This document shows, piece by piece, positions 1 through 11,429 of a DNA stretch of 64,000 nt (positions within the stretch are counted from its first letter, which is position 1; each line of letters opens with the position of its first letter). The stretch lies in assembly GCA_947396885.1 (NCBI GenBank), contig OX377201.1:61840623-61904622 (forward strand), read 5' to 3'. Below the pieces are notes generated by a model, which saw only the letters and a list, made by a program, of their open reading frames with translations, did not search any database and had not been told where the DNA came from. The translations under genes were made by a program, and so were the position numbers. The DNA is from Heligmosomoides polygyrus polygyrus. Its lineage: Eukaryota > Nematoda > Chromadorea > Rhabditida > Heligmosomidae.

Positions 1-214
1 GGACTTCTTCGGGGTGCCGAACACGATGCCGAGGTACATTTGTACGATTAGGGCAGGAGAGCGCTCATACCGATAACTGAGGGTGATCGGTGATCGTGAC
101 CCGACCACCCTCAAATAGAAATCAACCTGTGAAGTCGGCGGAATTTTCAAAAACGAACGTCAGATTCGTAATCAGCGCCCCATTTAACCCCTAGATGATT
201 TTGGACGAAGTTTG
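1..214. other. window start, no gene; part of a dispersed repeat
   Basis: No coding signal is seen. Bases ~140-215 resemble segments near 40655-40720, 46185-46240 and 48985-49040 (shared theme: a CGTAATCAGCGC / AACCCCTAGATGA-like string, some copies reversed), so this is probably one copy of a dispersed repeat. Confidence 0.4.
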
Positions 215-1410
215 CACGAGGAAATTTGGCCAATTTGGAAAATACCGCTTTTCGATGACGTCATCGTCCGCGCACCTCGGCCTAGAGCGCCCACGTCCTC
301 GATATTGTCAAAAATCGTTTTTTTTTTTGAAATTGGTCGAGAGTGACACCATTCGATAGAGCTTTTCGTTATGAAGAAAACGGTGTTACTGGGAGTGTCG
401 AAAACCCAAATGTGGGCGAGTAAGAGTGCAGGAAACTTCAACCGCTAAGTCCGCCGCCCTAAAACGGCAGATGGGGCTAAGGCAATTTAGGGAGCTGACA
501 AGTTCTGAGTCCGTCATCGCAAAGTACCTTAAGTGTTCTGTTCGCATACGCATTTTGAGACCGTTAGCGCGTCTTCTCGCAGTGGTTCACCAAAATCGGA
601 AGAAAAAAAACCTGAAAGCCTCACCTGCATATTCGCTCCGCTGTAACATTGCTCCCTCCTAAGGTAAGCCATTCTACTTTAGTACACTAATATAACGTTC
701 TACTGCCTACAATACCCAGAAGTTGCAGCCAAAACGATTCGAACTCGAAAGAGTTATTGTGCTCCGAACACGCCCGCGCATGCAATTTAGCGCAACAACG
801 GTAAATGCTCTCCGCGCTGTTGCTCGCCCAGATTACAGTTTTCCCAGTCTAAATGACACGATTCAATTCAGATCGAAAGCTCTATCGAATGGTATCAAGC
901 ATGGCCCAACTCGAAGACATCGATTTTTCGATGACGTCATCGTCCTTCCGCCGCGGCCTCGTCCTCGATGCTAAACAGTCAAAAAAGCGATGTTTCCAAA
1001 ATCGGTCGAAATTGACACCGATCGATAGCGCTTTTCAAGGAGAAAAGAACGGTGCCATTGCGAGTGTCGAAAGCTCAAATCAGGGCGAGTAGAAGCGCAA
1101 GAAACTCTAACCGCTAGCTTTCGCCGCTCTAAAACGCCAGCCGAGGCTAAGGCAGTTTAGGCAGCTGAGAAGTTCTGAGCCCGTCGCCGTAAAGTACCTT
1201 AGGCGCTCTGTTCACGTACATATTTTAAAGCCGTTAGCTCGCCGCATCTTCTCGCAGTGGTCCACGGAAATCGGAAAAGATGCTTCACACAATCCTCAAA
1301 TGCATTTTCGCACCCCTATAGCATTGCTCCCTCCTAAGCTAAACCACTCTGCTTCGGTGTGCTAACAAAACGTTCGACTGCCTACAAAACCTACAAGCTG
1401 CAACCTGAAA
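215..1410. repeat. ~675-bp tandem duplication (two diverged copies)
   Basis: Copy 1 (~215-735) and copy 2 (~890-1410) align along their whole length at a constant offset near 675 bp. Both carry TTTTCGATGACGTCATCGTCC, a GGCAGTTTAGG-type segment, and CATTGCTCCCTCCTAAG at 648-664 and 1323-1339. The joint region at ~860-890 also holds a reversed copy of the GATAGAGCTTTTCG segment, so the structure is not a simple head-to-tail duplication. Small open frames inside (for example 426-662) are not conserved between the copies and are unlikely to be genes. Confidence 0.75.
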
Positions 1411-2060
1411 GGTTTCAACTTCACAGAGCTATTTGCGAGCGGTCGCTCCCTTCGATTGAAAGGTTCGAATCCGTATGCATTCTTCACGGCGCACTTCAAA
1501 AGCTTGCAGGACAGCCTTAGAGCAACTCCTGAGTAGGGCGGCAGGAAATTTCTGATGAAACTCCCCAAACGCTCAGTCTATAAGCTGCTGCCTCCCCCCC
1601 CCCCCCCCCTCCCCGATTGAAAGGTTCGATTCTGTATGCATTATTTACGGCGCACTCCAAAGGCTCGCTGGACAGCCTTGGAGTAACTCCTGACTAGGGC
1701 TGCTGCAAATTTCTGATAAAACTCCTCAAATGCTCAGTCTACAAGCTGTCCCCCCCCCCCCCCTCGATTGAAAGGTTTGATTCTGTATGCATTGTTCACG
1801 GCGCACTCCAAAGGCTTGCTGGACAGCCTTGGAGTAACTCCTGACTAGGGCGGCTGCAAATTTCTGATAAAACTCCCCAAACGCTCAGTCTACAAGCTGT
1901 CCCCCCCCCCTCGATTGAAAGGTAAAGTTGTATACATATTTGTGTAGATCTCGAAGAGACAAATCGAATGGTGCCAATCTTTTTTTTTTTTTTTTTTGAA
2001 AAACCTAAAACTGAAGGAGTTATGATCATGCGACGCTTTGCGACGCTATTTTAGCGTTTT
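1400..2060 (+). repeat. tandem ~150-bp repeat with C-tracts, dispersed family copy 1
   Basis: Three tandem units start near 1440, 1614 and 1764. Each begins TCGATTGAAAGGTT, runs through TGTATGCATTNTTCACGGCGC and TTTCTGATAAAACTCC, and ends CTACAAGCTGTCC followed by a long C-run. A unique tail (1925-2060) contains TCGAAGAGACAAATCGAATGG and a T-run. The same unit set plus the same tail occurs in opposite orientation at ~9885-10870, so this is a dispersed element made of a tail and a variable number of units. Confidence 0.75.
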
Positions 2061-2796
2061 TTCGCCCACTTTTGACCGTGCGGCGCGAGCGGTATTGTAG
2101 TTTCGCAGTTAGTATTTTCCTTTTTATACGTATTTGTACGAACCTTAATAACATATGGAATTATATGGTTTTCAAAATTTATTTGTTTACAGTACATACA
2201 GTTAGAATTACACAACACACAAAGACCCTTTATTGGGGTTTCCAAAGTCTTTAATGGTATATTGACTGCTCCGATGTTTATATTTTATAAATTTATTTAG
2301 GGTATAATAATTTGTTGTAACATTTGAAAATTGATCTGCAGACCTTATATCAAAGTACCTGGGAGGTCCAGCCCAGGTACAGTGAGCAGTTTCCCATAAA
2401 TGGGTTCTAGGGGGCTGTCCTACAGGGTTGTCAAACCCGTTTTGTACCCAGTGGATACGGCTAGTACTGGAGGCGCCAAAATAAACCCCATCAGTACTAA
2501 CCCCTATTTTTAGTAAGAGGGTAGGTCCTTTTTATTGTAGTTAAGGAGTGCAACGCAAGATGTCAAGATTACCTATGAAACAACGGTAAAAAAAACAATC
2601 TTAAAGTCCAGCAACTTTCACACTCCAATCTGGTTAGGTTTCTTGAACAAAAAACAAAAAACGTGTTTGGTGCCAATCCCATCTTTCATTACATAACTTC
2701 CTTCGTTTCAAAAGGTTAAAAAGGCTTTTGATGAGATCTGGATAGGTATGATAAATATATTGAAAAAGCATTCTTGAAGGTTCTAACAAATCATCA
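2061..2796. other. AT-rich intergenic sequence, no gene seen
   Basis: The stretch is AT-rich with many stops in all frames. I see no splice-flanked exon, protein similarity or clear repeat boundary in it. Confidence 0.5.
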
Positions 2797-2882
2797 TCCT
2801 ACTATATATAAAGCAGCAAGCGTGTGTGTGTGCGTGTGCCACACTGTCCGTCCGTCCGTCACACCTGAGTTGGGGCGCGGCA

Positions 2883-4210
2883 GCCGAACACGTCGGCGAC
2901 CGTGCATGGCGAGCCGTAGACGTGCCGAACACGTCGGCAACCGTGCATGGCGAGCCGTAGACGTGCCGAGCACGTCGGCAACCGTGCATGGCGAGCCGTA
3001 GACGTGCCGAACACGTCGGCGACCGTGCATGGCGAGCCGTAGACGTGCCGAACACGTCGGCGACCGTGCATGACGAGCCGCAGACGTGCCGAACACGTCG
3101 GCAACCGTGCATGGCGAGCCGTAGACGTGCCGAACACGTCGGCAACCGTGCATGGCGAGCCGTAGACGTGCCGAACACGTCGGCAACCGTGCATGGCGAG
3201 CCGTAGACGTGCCGAACACGTCGGCAACCGTGCATGGCGAGCCGTAGACGTGCCGAACACGTCGGCAACCGTGCATGGCGAGCCGTAGACGTGCCGAACA
3301 CGTCGGCGACCGTGCATGGCGAGCCGTAGACGTGCCGAACACGTCGGCGACCGTGCATGACGAGCCGCAGACGTGCCGAACACGTCGGCAACCGTGCATG
3401 GCGAGCCGTAGACGTGCCGAACACGTCGGCAACCGTGCATGGCGAGCCGTAGACGTGCCGAACACGTCGGCAACCGTGCATGGCGAGCCGTAGACGTGCC
3501 GAACACGTCGGCGACCGTGCATGACGAGCCGCAGACGTGCCGAACACGTCGGCAACCGTGCATGGCGAGCCGTAGACGTGCCGAACACGTCGGCAACCGT
3601 GCATGGCGAGCCGTAGACGTGCCGAACACGTCGGCAACCGTGCATGGCGAGCCGTAGACGTGCCGAACACGTCGGCAACCGTGCATGGCGAGCCGTAGAC
3701 GTGCCGAACACGTCGGCAACCGTGCATGGCGAGCCGTAGACGTGCCGAACACGTCGGCGACCGTGCATGGCGAGCCGTAGACGTGCCGAACACGTCGGCG
3801 ACCGTGCATGACGAGCCGCAGACGTGCCGAACACGTCGGCAACCGTGCATGGCGAGCCGTAGACGTGCCGAACACGTCGGCAACCGTGCATGGCGAGCCG
3901 TAGACGTGCCGAACACGTCGGCAACCGTGCATGGCGAGCCGTAGACGTGCCGAACACGTCGGCAACCGTGCATGGCGAGCCGTAGACGTGCCGAACACGT
4001 CGGCAACCGTGCATGGCGAGCCGTAGACGTGCCGAACACGTCGGCAACCGTGCATGGCGAGCCGTAGACGTGCCGAACACGTCGGCGACCGTGCATGGCG
4101 AGCCGTAGACGTGCCGAACACGTCGGCGACCGTGCATGACGAGCCGCAGACGTGCCGAACACGTCGGCAACCGTGCATGGCGAGCCGTAGACGTGCCGAA
4201 CACGTCGGCG
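2883..4210. repeat. 41-bp minisatellite, about 32 units
   Basis: The period is 41 bp; the unit contains GACGTGCCGAACACGTCGGC then AACCGTGCATGGCGAGCCGTA. Three variants occur: GGCAACC...ATGGCGAGCCGTA, GGCGACC...ATGGCGAGCCGTA, and GGCGACC...ATGACGAGCCGCA. The third recurs at about 3057, 3344, 3508, 3795 and 4123, i.e. after 7, 4, 7 and 8 units, which suggests higher-order amplification. Each unit holds a small inverted repeat, ACGTG-CCGAA-CACGT. Three overlapping - strand frames of 439-477 codons are a by-product of a stop-free unit whose length is not divisible by three. Confidence 0.95.
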
Positions 4211-4410
4211 GTACAAAACTTCAGGCCTGGGGGTGATCGAGGTCGCTAAACACGAATCTGAAGTCGATCAATCGATACCGATCGATATTATCGATTTTTT
4301 GAGGATCACGTTCAACCGGCACGAAACTTCGGCCTTGGGGGTAATCGAGGTCGCTGAACACGAATCTGAAGTCGGATCAATCGATCCATCTCGATTAACA
4401 TAAAGGTCAG
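4205..4410 (+). repeat. two ~107-bp units shared with 62.15-62.41 kb
   Basis: Two tandem units each contain (C)GAAACTTCNGGCCT-GGGGGTNATCGAGG, TCGCTNAACACGAATCTGAAGT and an ATCAATCGAT tract. Closely related units lie at ~62156-62400. They link the two Helitron-like regions at opposite ends of the window. Confidence 0.75.
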
Positions 4411-4530
4411 AAGGCCTAGGGAAGCATAGGAAACCCGTAGCGGTCATGGCGTCCTATTCTCGGGGTTTGGGGGCGAAGCCTCCAACCAGTCGTAGGCGGC
4501 CGCTAGGCCGACGTACGACTGGTTTTATAA

Positions 4531-7500
4531 ATAGTTGAATTCCGTACTGAACCGCTCTTAGAGAATACCCACTTTAAAAGGTGGTACTGGAAACTCGGCA
4601 TTAACGTAATTAGCGAAGCCGTGCATGCTACTTAGCATTTTCGGAAATCGTTTTTGGCTTTGCCCGACCATTGTGGACTCAACAAGCGCTACTGTTACTC
4701 CTACCAGTATGGGGGACACGGTTTCGTTTTGTAAGGAAGAGACTCATATGGCACTATGTGCTTTATCTGGCCCGTACATCAACACTCCGGCGCAGCTATT
4801 GCAATCTTGTACCCACTTGAACACATATTTAATGCTAGGTACATAGAAAGTGAGCTACCAAGTTCGATGGAAGCACACATTTGTTGCATTGATCCCTACG
4901 AAAGCGTCTTACAATTTTAGCTTCCAATTAATGACCTATTAGTATCACTCTCGTTTTTACCTGAGTGTTTAAAAACAAATCTGCTCTTGGGTTCTATCTG
5001 GTTTCGAATTCTCTAATTCCCAAGCATGGGGTTTCGAGCGGATACATTCACCGAAGCTTTGATGCTGTCAACGGTGAATGATTGGACATAAGCTATCGAT
5101 CAGCATTGACGTCATTTACTTTGACTTGAAATCCTTCGGTAAGGTTTATCCTGTCGGCAAGAATGTTTCCTCCATTTCTGCCTACTCAATTTTCGCTTTA
5201 TTCCTCATCTGCGATGTACCTACCGTTCGCCATAACGAACAAAGGATGCATTTTCACATGCACACAAAACAATCCAGTTGTTCCCTGAAACTTGCGGGTT
5301 TTCAATCTGTTTTACTGCGAAAAAACACCCTCCAACTGCTAGAGCTTAACTACTTCAAACTTGTACAGTAGGGCACAAACCATAGTCATAAGTCCACTTA
5401 AAAATGTGGCCCCACTGAAGCTCCCACACATTTTCCAGCACCTTCGATACAATTATACGCTAGGAAACTCGAATAGACAACTTTTCGATAAATACAGAAC
5501 CCAGCACTTGTCAAGCACCACAATCAACTATTTCTGGCTGCACCATAATTCTTCCACCTTTGATTTCTATAAATTTTACAGAACAGGGAGAGTGCTTGTT
5601 TATCACACTTTAGTATTTCTGCTATTTTTGGTTACCCACGATTTTTCCTGTCGTCTTCCTGTTACGAAAACGCTGGATCACAAGCCAAGAAATGTCATGT
5701 TGGTCTGTTGCGAAGAATGTGCTATCGGAAGGAATCAGAGTCAGAAGCATCTTAACTAGTTCGGATATGCCACAATCAGATGGCTAAAACGCCTCGATTG
5801 TTTAATAAACTGCGGTGGAAAGGGAGGATCAGTCAGTGTAACATTCTGGAAAGTTTTCAAGATGTAAGCCGTACCACGTAGCTGGTTAACAGGGAACGCT
5901 TTCAAAAGCTTCGATTACACGACACCCAACATGTCTCAAGCGCAGAAACTGTCGCTTGTTCACGCCTTACTACCGATAAAATGACACAACTCTCGATGAA
6001 GAAAGAACACAAATAGGACAATAGGGTCAGACCGAGGGAGGGGAGGAGGGTACGGTGGCGTACAAATTGAAGGCAAACTATTTTACGACGATTCTTACTG
6101 CAGAGGACACCTTTTGGATGACGCATTAAAAATCAGGATTTCGATTCGACTGGACGAAGCCATTTTGGCTTATGTGCACCACAGGAGGATGCCTTGCCTC
6201 CCATCACGAAGCATCCATTTCAAAGCGGAAGAGGACATTTTGAAAATCGACCGTACACAATTTTGCAATGGCATGGTACTAGCGTACTAGTCAACGGCTG
6301 ATATATATATATATGCATATATATAAAGCTTTTCCTCAGTTTTGCTTTTTAGCATAGGTTGAAGTGGACTCGATGCGTCTACTCAGGAAACACATCCATT
6401 ATCAGATATGTTTTGGCAGGAATTTTTCAATTTTCAATCAGAAAATGATCTGAAATATTTCCTCTGCAGTTTCTACAAGATATAGCGCAGCTTCATCCCG
6501 TGTCAAAGTGAGCTAAGCTGAACAAACATTCACAACAAACTTGGAATGAACAGTAACCAAGAAGATTCAGCGCAGTTCATGGTGTTTTCAACAATCTTTG
6601 AGCGAGTCATAACGCATGCCACTAAGGCAGAGAACAAGTAGGACTGTGCATGCGTTTGGCACCAGAAATAGAACCACCCATAACAGGTGATCGTCCTTGC
6701 ATTCTGTTTCAGTGACGATCCGCTCAAACACACCGTCTTTTGTGAACAAGGCGAGGTTGTAGGAAGCCGCTATACAGTTCCGAAGCTTGTCTAGGAGAAT
6801 GTGTTCACAGTGGGTCGCGGTGGTGAGAAGCTTTGATAACACTCTGTGGTCAGACGACGACATGGATTATACTTCGTATTTTCCCCTTCTCGTTTGAAGA
6901 TCGTCAGCCCTTTTAATAATCTTAAGGCTCATGCCTAACAAGCCAACGCATTTCGAGCTAAAATACAGTTGCTAATGCGCTAGTGCCTTTGTGGCTCTGT
7001 TAGAAATGTAGACGGTGTATATATGAAAAAATGAGCTGCAAGGCGACCTTGACCGAAGCGTAGAATTTTTCAAACGTGCACGGACAGTGCACGAAACGCC
7101 CGATAAATTGGTGTCGAATTGAGTAGAGAACAAGCTCCACTGCTTTTCAGAGTAGACATCGTGCGGTTGATAGCCCTTATGGGCTCCGACCGCTAGATCG
7201 TCAAAGAACTAAGAACGCCTTGTCGCGCTTTATTGAAGGTGATATGCTAATTGCTGGTGTAGTGCTATGTGGAATCGTTTCTAATAGAAAACTCTTGAGG
7301 ACCAGCAAAGTGCTCAGCGCAAATGACCAGTATTCTATGCTCAAATGGCTGCTAGCACTTCGCTGTCCTAAACGTTTGTTAAGGATAGAGTATGCGCAAC
7401 GAAACTGACAACGAAGAATTATGGGACTCTGGCTGACAGTCTTCATATGGATAAGACCGCCTCGAACTGCAAAGATTATCAAATCTTCGTCCCCAACAAC

Positions 7501-8276
7501 AAAGCAATAGCGAATTGAGCTGTTCAAAATCTATAGGACACGGCTATGTATGCACATATTGCATCCAACAAGACCGCGCGATTCTAGTGTTAGCTTGCAT
7601 ATTAGCATGAGTTTTGAGCCGCTCTCCTTCATCAAAAAGCAATGGTTAGAAGCCCCAGTTGAGTTTGAACTCTGACGAAGGACTTTGAGAGTTAGGTCAC
7701 GATCGACAAAAATTGCTCAATAGAAGCGCAACGAGCAGTACACCATCAGTTTTGTTTGGATTCAACAGTGGTAAAAAAGCACTTTTAGTGCATGAAGCAG
7801 CAGAAATAGGCGTTGCCAAAATTTGAAATCAGCGAAAACAAATGCAAGAAAATGTTGCAAAATATCTAAACGACGGAAGTTTTCCTTCAAAAGGAAATCG
7901 GACGGAAGGTTCAAAAGGAAATCGGACGGAAGGTTCGATTTCCTTTTGAACAGCTGCACTTTCTCGCCGATAGGAATACAGCAACAGGCGTTTTCGTAGC
8001 AGGGTGTTGCAGTCCAGTAAATGTTGTGACCGGTGACGCCCTACGTGAAAAGGAGAGTAGGGCTTCGACTCGATGACTACGCCCAGTGAGAGCTTCTTTG
8101 GGCACTACCAGCAAAGTTTCTTTCCAATTCCTAATTCTGAATTAGCTGCAAAGGCACATTTAGGGTGAGAGTGAAATGCGTCGGTAGCCGAGTATAGAGG
8201 AGCACGTGGTAGTAAGGGAAGGGAAAACGCTGTGGGCGGGACTCGTTCGAAGTGGCGGCGTTGTTTTTCGTCGTAG
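4531..8276. other. intergenic stretch, no recognised gene
   Basis: Open frames of 60-132 codons exist (for example 5361-5759 + and 6588-6863 -), but none shows a recognised domain or a convincing splice context. 6588-6863 (-) has a protein-like beginning (MSSSDHRVLSKLLTTATHC) and could be an exon of an unknown gene, at low confidence. An AT microsatellite lies at 6300-6326. At 7880-7952 a ~27-bp unit with AAAAGGAAATCGGACGGAAGG is repeated and then followed by its own inverted end. Confidence 0.4.
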
Positions 8277-8756
8277 AACAAGGCGCACAACAATGGGATA
8301 GTGGGGGTGCAACTCAGCTCACTAGAAGCGCATCGAACTCCGACTTTGTCGTCGATCTGCTGCGTAAACATTTGCTCTCTGAACATGGAGAAGACGTGGT
8401 ACAGATTCCGGAAGACCGGAAACGAGACACCAGGACTAGGCCCATACACAGCCCTGTTTTTCCGCCTGCTCCAGCTTAATGACAGCGCCTGAAAGGGGCG
8501 TTTGCTCAAAATTTCACGTAAGGGCAAAAGGAAACGGAAATGAAATTTTGAGCTCTTCACGAGCTGATGTACCCCCTTCCCCACTGTTTGAGAATTCTAG
8601 CTTCTTAAGAAAATTTTCAGGACGAAAATGATACGACAGCACCCGAAAGCATTTATCTCAACAGTATCTCAACGGTATGTACTGGCAAGTCAGCATCCGA
8701 AACCTCTAACACTGCCTCATTTCTAGACGAAGCGCTACGATCAAGGGAAGTATTAA
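8277..8756 (+). CDS. candidate 3' exons of an unrecognised gene
   Basis: Three splice-bounded pieces join in frame. Exon a is 8277-8395 (acceptor TTTTTCGTCGTAG, donor GTGGTA), encoding QGAQQWDSGGATQL through LLSEHGED. Exon b is 8621-8674 (acceptor TTTTCAG, donor GTATGT), encoding DENDTTAPESIYLNSIST. Exon c is 8727-8756 (acceptor TTTCTAG), encoding TKRYDQGKY and a TAA stop. Phases agree at both joins and introns are 225 and 52 nt. The product would be a hydrophilic, acidic C-terminal tail. I recognise no family. Upstream exons were not found, so the gene is partial. A different frame through exons b and c is also open for a while, so the phase is not proven. A 159-codon - strand frame over 8105-8584 is the competing reading. 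Confidence 0.4.
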
Positions 8757-8839
8757 ATCGGACCGCAAGTTCGAATTTCAAATTCAAACGATCACAACTG
8801 GGCTTCTACTTCTATAGGATATCGTGGATGCCATTTGAA

Positions 8840-9010
8840 TGCGTATTTGGCCTATACATACAATGACTTTGCAGTGGTCAGTCAGTGTGCAAATTAGTGT
8901 GTTGTCCTCACCAGACAACTCTGGTACCAATTCACCCATCCTGGAAGGGTGGAACGCTTGTTTGTTGGCCTGGACAGGAAATCCGGACCAAAAACGTGGC
9001 ATCGAGTGCA
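8840..9010. repeat. dispersed repeat, second copy near 56045-56180
   Basis: A string with TGGTCAGTCAGTG..CAA, a GACAAC-CTGGTACCA segment, GGAAGG-TGGA and GGAAATCCG.AC is shared, diverged, with 56045-56180 (TGGTCAGCCAATG, GACAAGCCTGGTACCA, GGAAATCCGAAC). No element boundary was found. Confidence 0.5.
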
Positions 9011-9069
9011 CGCGGCGCGGCCATTCTCCTCCACGCGCCCACTTAGCAGATAGAGACACATAGTATTTC

Positions 9070-9520
9070 AAATCAGCGTTTGAAGCCGCATTGCGTGACA
9101 TATACGAGAAAGTTCAGAAAACTTTTACGAGACTTGCGTGTAATCGACTGGAGCAAGGCAATCGCAAGCGGACTTTTCCTAGATATAGAGATCGGCTAGA
9201 GTTACTTGGCTTGAGATCCCTACTGCACAGAAGAGTTGTCGCTGATCTAATGTTCTGCTTCAAAGTATATACTTCGCGGTGAGCTCTAACTGCGGGCTAG
9301 CAAGTACTGGATATTCAGACCTTGTGGGTGACGGTCTCGTGGATTTAACCTCTACTATCTCATGATCCAAAAGAAGAACTATGATCAGTTGTTCAACTTC
9401 ATTTCTTATCACGGTGCTCGGCGGATTAGGCACTTGCCTGCCGAGGTTGTGCAGTCTGAAAGCAGTAGCATTTTCAAGAATAAGTTAGATAGGATCGATA
9501 TCTTGTAGGTTTTAGGAATT
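9070..9520 (+). mobile_element. CR1/jockey-like non-LTR retroelement, RT C-terminal fragment
   Basis: The frame 9091-9282 reads IYEKVQKTFTRLACNRL, then YRDRLELLGLRSLLHRR and VVADLMFCFKVY. This is the typical thumb/C-terminal pattern of CR1/jockey-type reverse transcriptases (VQ..FTR, Y.dRL..LgL.sL..RR...DL...yK). After a stop, other frames continue with a LPAEVVQSESSSIFKNKLD-like tail (to ~9505), which fits the LPxxVV..s....FK..LD end of such proteins. The catalytic RT core and endonuclease are absent, so this is a 5'-truncated and frameshifted remnant. Confidence 0.65.
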
Positions 9521-9884
9521 TCGAACCGCGGTGTTTAATATGCGCCAACCGAGAATATGAAAGCACTCTCAGGAGTATTGACAGAAACCACGAACATTCT
9601 TCTTGTCAGGATAGAGCTTCTTCTTTTTCTCCTTCCTGCTTCGTCCTTTTATAGTTTTGCTTTTAGGGCATCTACAAACAGATGTCACCAGCATAGCGCC
9701 TCCATCCCTCTTTTTCTCTACATTTAGACCTTTTTTTGTTGATGAAATTAAGCGGCATTTTTGGAGGTTTTCATGATGTTTTTTTTTAAGGAAGTAGAGA
9801 TCGACTGGATTGTTTAGAAACCTTCACATGCGCTTTCTTTGCTGAGTGTACAGTATACAATACCGCCCGCGTCGCGCGGTTAAA

Positions 9885-10870
9885 AAGACAGTTTGCGAAG
9901 GAAAAATCCGTCGCAAACCGTCGCATGCTCATACCTCCTTCAATTTTAAGTTGTTTCAGAAATTTTGCCACCGTTCGATTTGTCTCTTCGAGATCAGCGT
10001 AAACATATGGAAAACTTTACCAGACCACCGCGTTTTCGCCCTCGGTGGCCTAAAAAATAACTGCAGCGGGCTTTTGCGATTGGAGCACCTTATTTTCCAG
10101 GACGTGCATGTAACGTGTAGTGTTTTCGGAGTATCTCAAGCATGACATGCGTTGTCAGTGCTCTGTCATGCCTGGAATGCTCCGAGAGTGCGCCATGAAC
10201 AACACATATAGGATCGAACTATCAATTTCAATTGAATGGGCGGAAGCATGTCCACTGGATTTCTATCTTCGCTTAATGGAAAATGTAAAGCCTTCAAGAC
10301 TATCTTGCACCGTTTGGAGAGTTTTATAAGAAATTTCCGGCCGTCCTACTTAGGATTTGCTACGGTCAGTCCGACGAGCCTTTGAAGAGCGCCGTACACA
10401 ATGCATATAGGATAGAACCTATCAATCGAATGAGTGGAAGCGGTTCAAATGTCGTGCTAAACAGCAGAGCTTACCCTCTTTAGGTGCTTTAGTGCACACA
10501 CTGGCAGCAGATTAGACAAATGAAGAGGTTTTATGAAGCGAGAAGGGAGAGTGCGCCGTGCACAATGCATATACGACAGAACCGTTGAAATTAGATTAGA
10601 TTGGAAATATCCGCCTGCCCTACTCAGGAATTGCTGTATTCCGTCCCGGCCAGACTTTAGAGTACGCCGTGAACAATGCATATATTTAGAGTAGAGGAGT
10701 GGACGCGACAGCTTGTAGAGTGAGTGTTTGGGAAGCTTTATCAGAAATTTCCAGCCGCACTACTCAGAAATTTCTGTACGGGAAGGCTTTAGAGTACGCT
10801 GCGAACAATGCATATAGAATAGAACCTATCAATCGAGCGGGACGACCGCTCGCAAATGAGCGCGAAGGCG
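9885..10870 (-). repeat. dispersed element, inverted copy of the 1400-2060 family
   Basis: Read on the - strand, this has the same order as 1400-2060: C-tract-less units, then the tail. The tail GTCGCATG...CCTCCTTCAATTTTA and GATTTGTCTCTTCGAGATC (9905-10000) matches 1930-2040 reversed. Units with CAATGCATATAGNATAGAACC recur near 10200, 10395, 10565, 10675 and 10808. The 10707-10835 unit matches best. More units are present here than in copy 1. Confidence 0.7.
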
Positions 10871-10966
10871 AGTTCGTAGCGCACTAACTCTATCAAGTCC
10901 CATTCTATTCGAATTCCCACTCTATTCGAATCTTTCCGGCTGCTCACTCACTTTCTCACCAGAGAA

Positions 10967-11401
10967 AACGATTGTGCGGTATGTGCCGTTCACGAACCGT
11001 CTCAGCAACTCCTTCCATCTTCGTAGTCGTAAAGCTTTCATTCTCTTCGTCAACATTGAATCCCTCGTGCACGATATGGATACATCTTAAGCTTTTTCCT
11101 GGTTCTAGCATTGGCAGCAGAAATATTGGGTTCTTCTGCCATTTCTCGCAAGGATTACGACGAATTCGCTCAAGAACTTCTATGCTCATTTCCGGAGCTA
11201 CAGTGGTCGAATTCCTACCTCTTTTAGTCCTCTTTGACTATGTCCGCAGCCCCTGAATCGTTTTATGGCGTCATACGCTGGTCATCGCGGAACGTTGGCA
11301 ACCTTGGAGATAAAACCAGCGCTGCGACCAGAAAGGTGCAAGTTGATGACAGCCGGTCGTTTCGGATTTGTCTTTGCCATTAGCGCTCTGTAGGCATCCA
11401 T
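10967..11401 (-). pseudogene. Tc1/mariner-like transposase N-terminal remnant
   Basis: On the - strand an ATG at 11401 begins MDAYRALMAKTNPKRPAVI, followed by a helix-turn-helix-like stretch (LSGRSAGFISKVANVPR) and, after a stop, YDAIKRFR. This resembles the first HTH of mariner transposases (..NPKRP.VI....G.s...Ia....vpr..VYdaIkRF). After another stop, frame 11205-10967 gives VLERIRRNPCEKWQKNP and later EPGKSLRCI, fitting the ..I.rNP..S.rK...... second-HTH region. No catalytic DDD/E part is visible. Stops and frame changes mark it as dead. The family call rests on motif memory. Confidence 0.45.
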
Positions 11402-11429
11402 GAGCTGGGTAATTTATGCGCACCCTGGA

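Larger units (their letters stand above)
2797..4530 (+). mobile_element. Helitron-like non-autonomous element carrying a minisatellite (candidate)
   Basis: The left end TCCTACTATATATAAAGC sits after an A, is followed by a GTGTGTG run and a (GTCC)n run, and resembles Helitron 5' ends. A related left end, TCCTATTACATATAAAAGAG, occurs at 62110. The right side has GGGGGCGAAGCCTCC and an 11-bp stem AACCAGTCGTA (4484-4494) / TACGACTGGTT (4514-4524) shortly before TAAATAG, which fits a Helitron 3' hairpin. The final CTRR is not clean and no Rep/helicase ORF is present. The interior holds the 41-bp array and two ~107-bp units. The family assignment is inference. Confidence 0.45.

Noticed and set aside
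2883..4210. CRISPR-like direct repeats
   Set aside because: The repeat is contiguous with no unique spacers, and the context is eukaryotic; it is a minisatellite.
2783..4216. Long - strand ORFs (477, 469 and 439 codons) over the minisatellite
   Set aside because: They exist in all three frames because the 41-bp unit has no stop; no promoter, splice or protein similarity supports them.
8105..8584. 159-codon - strand ORF
   Set aside because: No motif or splice context; the + strand exons in the same place have matching phases and better splice sites.
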